This document shows, piece by piece, positions 6,015 to 12,113 of a stretch of 13,036 bases of DNA (position 1 is the stretch's first letter; every line of letters starts with the position of its first letter). The notes beneath the pieces are model-generated. The model was not told the origin of the DNA. It saw only the letters and a program-made list of their open reading frames with translations, and searched no databases. Both the position numbers and the translations under genes were made by a program. The DNA comes from JAILLW01 sp045640525 (GTDB lineage: Bacteria > Bacillota > Clostridia > Lachnospirales > Lachnospiraceae): NCBI GenBank assembly GCA_045640525.1, contig JAZUFE010000005.1, positions 1-13,036 of the forward strand. The letters run 5' to 3'.

Positions 6015-7715
6015 TCAAATTATATCTTCAAGCGCTTTGGCTAGTCCGTCATTATCATTATCAAAATCCGTCACCATCGAAGATGCCTCTTTGATTTCTT
6101 CATCTGCATTCAACATGGCAATGGCAACATCCGAAGCATCAAGCATCGATATGTCGTTTTGGGCATCTCCTGCCGCAACCGATACGATTCCCGGAATTCC
6201 CAGCATTTGGCACAAGAGCTCGACCGCTTTTCCCTTACCGGCATCGGAAGGAATCACCTCCATGTAGTATTCGTTGGAAAACATCATGGAAATTCCTCTT
6301 TCTTTAGCCCACTCACTCATGTTCTCCTTAAACGCTATAAGTCTGTTCTTATCATGCAGTTCAATAAGCAGGCACTTGCAAGGGCCTTCGGTAAGCGCAT
6401 CGGCAAGATTGCCCGGCGATATAAGCACCGGGGTTTTGATAACCCTTTGGTAGAATAGTGTTTCTTCCGTTACATCCATAACAATCAAATTGTCATCCGA
6501 ATATGTCTGAATATATATTCCCGCCTCTTGAGCCTTTTGACAAACATATGCGACATCTTCCACCCCAAGTACATTTTTGTGCAAAGTTTTACGATTGTGA
6601 CAGTCGTATATCAAGCCGCCGTTATAGGCAATTGTATATACATTATTCAGCGAAGAAAGCCCTAATTCTTCATACACCGAATTCACACTGTTAATATCGC
6701 GTCCGGAACACAGGGCAATATAGTGCCCGGCCTCAGTCCATTTTTTCAAAACATCAAATGTATAATTACTTATTTTCTTATCTTCTCTAAGTAAAGTTCC
6801 GTCCAAATCGGTGAAAAGTATCTTCTGCAACCTGTATGAATCGCTCGAATTCAAAACATAATTGTGTGCATTCTTGATTCCATCCAAGACATCCTCGGAA
6901 ACGAACAGATGTCCAAGTCCCGTCCCAAGGTCTATGTTCGCTTTATTTTTACCATGAAAATCCGAGCCCCCGCTTATCACGAGATCATATTCCGATGCAA
7001 GCTGTCTGATTTGTCTTTCATCGGATGCATCATACGTGCTGTAAACCGCCTCAATTCCCATAAGTCCGGCTGCCTTTAATCGCGATACCAGTATCTCAAG
7101 TCTGCTTTTTGACATGCCGTACAGAATCGGGTGGGCAAGTATCGGTACACCTCCGGATTTTCTTATTATTTCCACTGCTCTGAAGGGCGAAATTTTCTTG
7201 CGTGACACATAGCACGGACACCTGTCTCCTATGAATCTGTCGAAGCCTTCTTTGATGGATTTGGTATACCCTTTCATCATCAATATTCTGGCAAAATGCG
7301 CACGTGTAATGGTTCCTTGCGGAAAAGCTGTTTCCAATTCTTCATATGTTACATCCATTCCGTGTTCTCGCAATTTCTGACACATCTGTCGGTTTCGTTT
7401 GATTCTGCTTAATGCAAATTTCTCGATTCGCCTTTTGAAATACTCGCATTCCTTATCAATATACAAGCCGACAATATGTATATCTTTACCCTGGTACTCT
7501 GTTGAAAACTCTATTCCCGGAATAACTTCAATCTCAATTCCTTGGGCAGAATAATAAGAAGCCCTGTTAAGGGCCTCATTAATTCCGTCTACCGTATCAT
7601 GATCTGTAAGGGCAATTGCACCAAGGTTCTTTTCAACCGCATAATCAATCAACTCAGACGGTGTATATGTTCCATCCGAAGCATTCGAATGTGTATGTAA
7701 ATCTATTGCCTTCAT
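6015..7715 (-). CDS. PHP-domain phosphoesterase fused to a Cof-like HAD phosphatase
   Basis: A 566-residue fusion. Residues 1-285 are a PHP domain of the YciV/RNase AM type: metal ligands appear as H7 and H9 (DLHTH), D14, H39 (TDHD), E69 (GIE), H195 (AHP), and D252 with H254 (SDFH). Relatives hydrolyse nucleoside 3',5'-bisphosphates or degrade short RNA 5' ends. Residues 298-566 are a HAD-IIB/Cof-type phosphatase: D303 and D305 in DLDGT, SGR at 337-339, the lysine motif around K494-K496, and GDAQND with D517; relatives dephosphorylate sugar phosphates or cofactors. Both active sites look intact. The ATG at 7715 is preferred over the TTG before it; it overlaps the ABC-F stop codon by one base (TGATG), with GAGG about 5 bases upstream, so translation is coupled. 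The natural substrates are unknown. Confidence 0.9.
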   Translation of the reverse strand: MKAIDLHTHSNASDGTYTPSELIDYAVEKNLGAIALTDHDTVDGINEALNRASYYSAQGIEIEVIPGIEFSTEYQGKDIHIVGLYIDKECEYFKRRIEKFALSRIKRNRQMCQKLREHGMDVTYEELETAFPQGTITRAHFARILMMKGYTKSIKEGFDRFIGDRCPCYVSRKKISPFRAVEIIRKSGGVPILAHPILYGMSKSRLEILVSRLKAAGLMGIEAVYSTYDASDERQIRQLASEYDLVISGGSDFHGKNKANIDLGTGLGHLFVSEDVLDGIKNAHNYVLNSSDSYRLQKILFTDLDGTLLREDKKISNYTFDVLKKWTEAGHYIALCSGRDINSVNSVYEELGLSSLNNVYTIAYNGGLIYDCHNRKTLHKNVLGVEDVAYVCQKAQEAGIYIQTYSDDNLIVMDVTEETLFYQRVIKTPVLISPGNLADALTEGPCKCLLIELHDKNRLIAFKENMSEWAKERGISMMFSNEYYMEVIPSDAGKGKAVELLCQMLGIPGIVSVAAGDAQNDISMLDASDVAIAMLNADEEIKEASSMVTDFDNDNDGLAKALEDII

Positions 7716-9349
7716 CAATCCTCGTCATCCTCGGTTTTCGTATATATGGTACGTTTACGAGCCATTTCATCGGACTCAAGGTATTCATCATATGTTGTGA
7801 TTTTATCGATTATTGTACCTTCGGGCAAAATTTCGATAATTCTGTTGGCAGTTGTCTGTACACACTGATGATCACGACATGCAAAGAGAATCACTCCCGG
7901 GAACTTAATCATTCCCGTATTCAATGCTGAAATGGATTCCATGTCAAGATGGTTGGTAGGTTCGTCAAAGATAAGACAGTTGGCACCGCTTATCATCATC
8001 TTGGAAAGCATACACCTTACTTTCTCTCCACCCGAAAGAACCTTAACCTTTTTCACTCCGTCCTCTCCTGCAAACAGCATTCTTCCGAGGAATCCTCTTA
8101 CATAGGTAACATCCTTAATGGGTGAATATCCCGTCAACCATTCCGTAATATTGTAGTCATTGGAAAACTCCGAAGAATTGTCCTTGGGGAAATATGCCTG
8201 TGAGGTTGTAACTCCCCATTTGTATGTACCTTCATCAGGTTCCATTTCGCCTGCAAGGATTTGGAACAATGTTGTTTTGGCAAGTTCGTTTGAACCTACA
8301 AAGGCAATCTTATCATCATGCCCTACAGTGAAGGTAACCTTATCAAGCACCTTTTCTCCGTTGATGGTCTTGGATATACCGTCAACAAAAAGCACTTCAT
8401 TTCCTATCTCACGTTCGGGTCTAAAATCAATATAAGGATATTTTCTTGAAGATGGCTTAATCTCCTCAATCTCTATCTTTTCAAGGGCACGCTTACGCGA
8501 AGTTGCCTGCTTTGATTTAGAAGCGTTGGCAGAGAATCTTGATATGAATTCCTGCAATTCCTTAATCTTCTCTTCTTTCTTCTTATTGGCTTCTTTCATC
8601 TGCTTAATCAAAAGTTGTGATGATTCATACCAAAAATCGTAGTTACCGGCATAAAGTTGAATCTTTCCGTAGTCTATATCACAGGTATGCGTACACACCT
8701 TATTAAGGAAATATCTGTCATGTGAAACAACAATAACGGTGTTTTCAAAGTTAATAAGGAACTCTTCAAGCCACGCAATTGCATCCAGGTCCAAATGGTT
8801 GGTAGGCTCATCGAGCAAAAGTATATCCGGATTTCCGAACAGGGCTCTTGCAAGAAGAATTTTAACCTTATCATTACCGTTCATATCCTTCATAAGCGAA
8901 TAATGATTCTCTGTAGCAATACCCAATCCGTTAAGAACCGTAGCCGCGTTACTTTCTGCTTCCCATCCGTCCATTTCGGCAAATTCCGCTTCAAGTTCTG
9001 CCGCTCTTACTCCGTCCTCGTCCGAAAAATCTTCTTTAGCGTAGATTGCATCCTTTTCCTTCATTATGTCGTAAAGACGCTGATTACCCATAATTACCGT
9101 ATCAAGAACCGGAAATTCATCATATTTGAAATGATCTTGTTCCAATACGGAAAGTCTCTGACCGGGAGTTATGGATACATCACCGTTGGTAGTTTCCAAC
9201 TGTCCCGAAAGAATCTTCAAAAAGGTGGATTTACCGGCGCCGTTCGCACCTATAATTCCGTAACAGTTGCCTTCGGTAAATTTAATATTTACCTCCTCAA
9301 AGAGGGCCTTTTTTCCCAATCTGAGTGTTACATTGTTAGCACTTATCAT
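7715..9349 (-). CDS. ABC-F family ATPase (YbiT/YkpA-like)
   Basis: A soluble 544-residue protein with two ABC domains and no membrane segment, so an ABC-F translation-associated protein rather than a transporter. Domain 1 has Walker A GANGAGKST (34-42), Walker B with DEPTNHLD (180-187) and switch SHDR (209-212), but its signature region reads MNGNDK instead of LSGGEK. A Lys/Glu-rich linker (about 245-300) precedes domain 2, which has LSGGEK (438-443) and DEPTNHLD (462-469), but a Walker A reading GSNELAKTT (352-360) and CRDH (491-494) where the switch histidine would lie. The ATG at 9349 has AAGGA 7 bases upstream. Known ABC-F proteins act at the ribosomal E site; this subgroup's exact role is unclear, and nothing points specifically to antibiotic resistance. 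It is the first gene of an operon with the PHP-HAD gene. Confidence 0.92.
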   Translation of the reverse strand: MISANNVTLRLGKKALFEEVNIKFTEGNCYGIIGANGAGKSTFLKILSGQLETTNGDVSITPGQRLSVLEQDHFKYDEFPVLDTVIMGNQRLYDIMKEKDAIYAKEDFSDEDGVRAAELEAEFAEMDGWEAESNAATVLNGLGIATENHYSLMKDMNGNDKVKILLARALFGNPDILLLDEPTNHLDLDAIAWLEEFLINFENTVIVVSHDRYFLNKVCTHTCDIDYGKIQLYAGNYDFWYESSQLLIKQMKEANKKKEEKIKELQEFISRFSANASKSKQATSRKRALEKIEIEEIKPSSRKYPYIDFRPEREIGNEVLFVDGISKTINGEKVLDKVTFTVGHDDKIAFVGSNELAKTTLFQILAGEMEPDEGTYKWGVTTSQAYFPKDNSSEFSNDYNITEWLTGYSPIKDVTYVRGFLGRMLFAGEDGVKKVKVLSGGEKVRCMLSKMMISGANCLIFDEPTNHLDMESISALNTGMIKFPGVILFACRDHQCVQTTANRIIEILPEGTIIDKITTYDEYLESDEMARKRTIYTKTEDDED

Positions 9350-9386
9350 ATCTTTTCCTTTCAATCCTTACATAAACAACATGTCT

Positions 9387-9414
9387 ATTATACAAAAAAA
9401 TATACAGTTTTCAA
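9387..9414 (-). promoter_or_regulatory. Promoter of the ABC-F / PHP-HAD operon
   Basis: TATAAT (9387-9392) on the minus strand with TTGAAA (9409-9414) after a 16-base spacer, the same -35, -10 and spacing as the GGDEF promoter. The -35 is 8 bases from the -35 of the divergent metal operon, so the two promoters are back to back. Confidence 0.75.
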
Positions 9415-9422
9415 GAAACCTG

Positions 9423-9451
9423 TTGACGAAATCAGTGAAAGGGATTATTCT
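9423..9451 (+). promoter_or_regulatory. Promoter of the metal efflux operon
   Basis: TTGACG (9423-9428, five of six) is followed after 17 bases by TATTCT (9446-9451, four of six). The predicted start near 9458 places the inverted repeat at 9460-9481 right at the beginning of the transcript, where a bound repressor would block initiation. Confidence 0.5.
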
Positions 9452-9459
9452 TGTTCTAT

Positions 9460-9481
9460 CAATTAAACAGTTGTTTAATTG
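9460..9481. promoter_or_regulatory. Probable ArsR/SmtB operator
   Basis: Half-sites CAATTAAACA and TGTTTAATTG are perfect inverted repeats separated by GT. The core TAAACA-GT-TGTTTA resembles the known ArsR-family metal operator core TGAACA-nn-TGTTCA, differing at one base per half. It lies upstream of an operon that encodes an ArsR-family repressor. Confidence 0.8.
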
Positions 9482-9522
9482 TTTACATGTTAATTTTACA
9501 CAAGAAAGGATAAGACAAAGAT

Positions 9523-9741
9523 ATGAAAAAGACATATGCAATCGAAGTTGACTGCGCCAATTGCGCGAATCTTATGGAGAATACAACCAAGAAAGTAGAC
9601 GGAGTTAAAGATGCCGTTGTCAATTTCCTTACTCAGAAAATGATTGTTGAATTTAATGACGATGCCAACGAAGCCGAGGTTATGAAAGCGGTTTTGAAAG
9701 CATGTAAAAAGGTAGAGCCCGATTGTGAAATAGAACTGTAA
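9523..9741 (+). CDS. Free-standing heavy-metal-associated (HMA) domain protein
   Basis: A 72-residue protein consisting of one ferredoxin-like HMA domain. The metal site is DCANC with C11 and C14. The Asp before the first cysteine matches the DCxxC form known from the N-terminal domain of ZntA-type Zn/Cd/Pb pumps, rather than the TCxxC or SCxxC typical of copper chaperones. Two further cysteines lie near the C-terminus (C61, C68). The rest follows the HMA pattern, with VDGVKDAVVNFLTQKMIVEF as the loop and second strand. It starts at an ATG about 10 bases after AAAGGA and lies 21 bases before the ATPase gene, which has no HMA domain of its own. It therefore probably delivers metal to, or regulates, that pump; a copper-chaperone role is less likely. 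Confidence 0.9.
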   Translation: MKKTYAIEVDCANCANLMENTTKKVDGVKDAVVNFLTQKMIVEFNDDANEAEVMKAVLKACKKVEPDCEIEL

Positions 9742-9746
9742 GTTCT
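9732..9746 (+). repeat. Short hairpin over the HMA stop codon
   Basis: AGAACT and AGTTCT form a perfect 6-bp stem with a GTA loop covering the TAA stop, 16 bases before the ATPase start codon. There is no T-run, so it is not a terminator. It could influence mRNA processing or the relative expression of the two genes. Confidence 0.35.
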
Positions 9747-9762
9747 GTAGAAAGAAACGTAT

Positions 9763-11664
9763 ATGAATAAAAGACAAAAAAAGATGCTTATACGCATTAT
9801 TGTGTGCGCCGTACTGCTGATTGTTTTAAATCTCCTGCCTTTAGCCGGCGTCAATTTTCAAGGGATATACGGCTTGGTTGCATTTTTGATTCCGTACGCC
9901 ATTATTTCATATGACATATTAAAGAAAGCGTTTTTCGGAATACTGAGGGGACGGGTTTTTGACGAAAACTTTCTTATGGCCGTTGCTTCTTTGGGAGCTT
10001 TAATTCTTGCCGTTTATGAAAGTGAAGGGGATTACAACGAAGCTATATTCGTTGTTTTGTTCTACCAAGTCGGTGAGTTGTTTGAAAACTATGCCGTAGG
10101 TAAAAGCCGACGCAATATCTCAGCTTTAATGGATATTCGTCCGGATTATGCCAACGTCGAAAGCATGGGAGAAATCACCAAAGTAGACCCTTCCGAAGTA
10201 GAAACAGGAACCGTCATCGTTGTAATGCCCGGTGAAAAAGTTCCCATCGACGGCATCGTAATTGAAGGTACGTCTGCCATAAATACCTGTGCCCTGACAG
10301 GTGAGAGTATTCCACGGGACATCACCTCCAATGATGAAGTTATAAGCGGGTGCATCAATCTTACCGGTGTACTGAAAATAAGAACCAACAAGACTTTCGG
10401 AGAATCCACTGTTTCCAAGATTCTTGAGCTTGTTGAAAACTCAACTTCCAACAAATCTAAATCGGAAGCTTTCATCTCCAAATTTGCAAGAATATATACG
10501 CCTGCCGTATGCCTTCTTGCTTTGGGATTGGCTCTTTTGCCTCCTTTGGTTAACATAATATTTGCTTTGGGGCCGGCATCATGGTCTGTATGGATTTACC
10601 GAGCGTTAACTTTCCTTGTTATCAGCTGTCCCTGCGCTCTTGTAATCAGTATACCTTTATCTTTCTTCGCAGGAATCGGTGGTGCTTCAAAAGCCGGTAT
10701 TCTTATTAAAGGATCAAACTATATGGAAGCATTATCCAAAACTTCCGTTGTAGTCTTTGACAAAACCGGAACTCTTACCCAGGGTGTATTTGAAGTAGAT
10801 GCCGTTCATCATAACAGTATGGAAGCTCAAAAACTGATTGAGTATGCCGCGTTGGCAGAGTCTTCCTCATCACATCCCATAAGCCGCTCTTTACAAGAAG
10901 CGTATGGGGGCAGTATCGATCGGGGCCGCGTGCACGACATTCATGAAATTTCCGGAAACGGAATAACCGCCGTTGTTGACGGTATCAATGTAGCTGTCGG
11001 AAACGGCAAATTAATGGAGAATCTTAACATTGATTACCACATCTGTCACAGTGTCGGAACCATCGTCCACGTTGCACTTAACAACGAATATGCCGGTCAC
11101 ATCGTAACTAAAGATATGCTGAAACCGCATTCCAAAGAAGCTGTTGCTGCATTAAAGAATGCAGGCATAAAGAAAGTAGTTATGTTAACCGGCGATGCAA
11201 AATCCGTAGCCTTGGAAGTTGCTCAAAAACTTGAAGTAGACGAATGCTGCTATGAACTTCTTCCGCAGGATAAAGTGAGTAAAGTTGAAGAACTTTTGGA
11301 TTTGAACGGTTCAACCGACAAGTTGGCCTTCGTCGGTGACGGAATCAATGATGCCCCTGTTCTGGCTCGTTCCGATATCGGTATCGCCATGGGAGCCATG
11401 GGATCCGATGCCGCAATCGAGGCTGCCGACATTGTGCTTATGGATGATGATCCGTTGAAAATAGCCAAAGCAATTAAGATTTCAACCAAATGTCTGAGAA
11501 TTGTGTATCAAAATATCGCAATGGCCCTTATTATCAAATTTGCCTGCCTTGGGCTCGGAGCTATGGGAATCGCCAACATGTGGATGGCTATCTTCGCAGA
11601 TGTCGGCGTTATGATACTTGCCGTTCTTAATGCAATACGGGCTTTGGTTGTCAGGGAGGATTAA
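9763..11664 (+). CDS. cadA: PIB-2 type heavy-metal (Zn/Cd/Pb) exporting P-type ATPase
   Basis: A 633-residue inner-membrane pump that uses ATP to export divalent soft metals. Domains in order: hydrophobic helices from residue 8 to about 105, actuator domain with TGES (179-182), the membrane metal site CPC at 289-291, phosphorylation site D333 in DKTGT, nucleotide-binding HP at 371-372, TGD (476-478), and GDGIND (525-530). The last membrane segments contain K592 and D613-V-G615, the lysine and DxG pattern that marks PIB-2 ZntA/CadA pumps and separates them from copper pumps. The N-terminus goes straight into the membrane and has no CxxC domain; that function is supplied by the preceding small gene. 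The ribosome site is weak (AGAAAG). The stop overlaps the arsR start by one base. The gene symbol follows family naming; the exact metal is inferred. Confidence 0.94.
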   Translation: MNKRQKKMLIRIIVCAVLLIVLNLLPLAGVNFQGIYGLVAFLIPYAIISYDILKKAFFGILRGRVFDENFLMAVASLGALILAVYESEGDYNEAIFVVLFYQVGELFENYAVGKSRRNISALMDIRPDYANVESMGEITKVDPSEVETGTVIVVMPGEKVPIDGIVIEGTSAINTCALTGESIPRDITSNDEVISGCINLTGVLKIRTNKTFGESTVSKILELVENSTSNKSKSEAFISKFARIYTPAVCLLALGLALLPPLVNIIFALGPASWSVWIYRALTFLVISCPCALVISIPLSFFAGIGGASKAGILIKGSNYMEALSKTSVVVFDKTGTLTQGVFEVDAVHHNSMEAQKLIEYAALAESSSSHPISRSLQEAYGGSIDRGRVHDIHEISGNGITAVVDGINVAVGNGKLMENLNIDYHICHSVGTIVHVALNNEYAGHIVTKDMLKPHSKEAVAALKNAGIKKVVMLTGDAKSVALEVAQKLEVDECCYELLPQDKVSKVEELLDLNGSTDKLAFVGDGINDAPVLARSDIGIAMGAMGSDAAIEAADIVLMDDDPLKIAKAIKISTKCLRIVYQNIAMALIIKFACLGLGAMGIANMWMAIFADVGVMILAVLNAIRALVVRED

Positions 11665-12023
11665 TGAATACAGACTATCATAATCATAATGAGTACTCAC
11701 ACTTTGATGAATTGAAACACGAAATATCAAGAACCGATGATTTTCAAAATGTTGCCGACACTTTCAAATTGCTTGATGATAATACAAGGCTTCGCATATT
11801 TTTCATTTTGTGCCATACCGAAGAATGTGTCACTAACGTAGCTGCTATTATGGACATGTCGACACCTGCTGTATCACATCATCTGAAAATGCTCAAAAGC
11901 GCCGGATTGATTTTGGCACGACGTATGGGAAAGGAAGTTTTTTATAAAGCCGCCGACTCTCCCATCGCGCAACAGCTACATAAATACATTGAAAGCATTA
12001 TGGACATCGTTTGTCCAAAGTAA
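11664..12023 (+). CDS. ArsR/SmtB-family metal-responsive repressor
   Basis: A 119-residue winged-helix repressor, normal for the family. The helix-turn-helix spans about 54-80 (ECVTNVAAIMDMSTPAVSHH, then LKMLKSAGLI), followed by the wing (ARRMGKEVFYKA). The N-terminus is unusually histidine-rich (H6, H8, H13, H19) and together with C50, H51 and C55 could form a CadC-like site between the N-terminus and the third helix. The C-terminal helix has D98, H106 and E110, a possible but incomplete zinc site of the SmtB/CzrA kind, and C117 near the end. It shares one base with the ATPase stop (TAATG) and has GGGAGG upstream, so it is translated with the pump. It most likely binds 9460-9481 and releases when Zn, Cd or Pb is bound, regulating itself as well. 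Confidence 0.92.
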   Translation: MNTDYHNHNEYSHFDELKHEISRTDDFQNVADTFKLLDDNTRLRIFFILCHTEECVTNVAAIMDMSTPAVSHHLKMLKSAGLILARRMGKEVFYKAADSPIAQQLHKYIESIMDIVCPK

Positions 12024-12043
12024 TCAGTTGTCCCCTGGTCCAA

Positions 12044-12098
12044 AAGTACTAGTTATCTTTCTTGTCATTTGAATTACAATAAAGATGCAGTACTTGGG
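12044..12098 (+). promoter_or_regulatory. Candidate promoter region of the PAS gene with two AGTACT boxes
   Basis: TACAAT (12075-12080) is a possible -10 but has no recognisable -35 at 16-18 bases. AAGTACT (12044-12050) lies just upstream of the -35 position and AGTACTTGGG (12089-12098) at the predicted start, forming an inverted pair. A weak -35 flanked by such boxes would suit a regulated promoter. No intrinsic terminator is seen between arsR and this point, so read-through from arsR is also possible. Confidence 0.3.
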
Positions 12099-12113
12099 GA
12101 ACGAGGGGATTCT

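Noticed and set aside
7715..9349. ABC-F antibiotic resistance gene
   Set aside because: The sequence matches the YbiT/YkpA-like housekeeping type; no leader peptide or resistance-type interdomain features are seen that would support resistance.
8795..9466. Plus-strand frame of 223 codons
   Set aside because: Antisense to the ABC-F gene and its promoter; composition is that of a reverse-strand shadow.
10146..10556. Minus-strand frame of 136 codons
   Set aside because: Antisense to the actuator region of the metal ATPase, where the plus-strand protein is strongly conserved.
9523..11664. Copper efflux (CopZ-CopA) operon
   Set aside because: DCxxC in the HMA protein and the K592/D613-V-G615 pattern with CPC in the pump point to PIB-2 Zn/Cd/Pb transport, and the regulator is ArsR rather than CsoR or CopY.
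12001..12070. Terminator after arsR (GGACA/TGTCC hairpin at the arsR 3' end)
   Set aside because: The 5-bp stem lies inside the coding sequence and is followed by AAAGTAATC, with no T-run.
12024..12113. c-di-GMP riboswitch before the PAS gene
   Set aside because: The leader is too short and lacks the conserved core sequences of c-di-GMP-I or -II aptamers.
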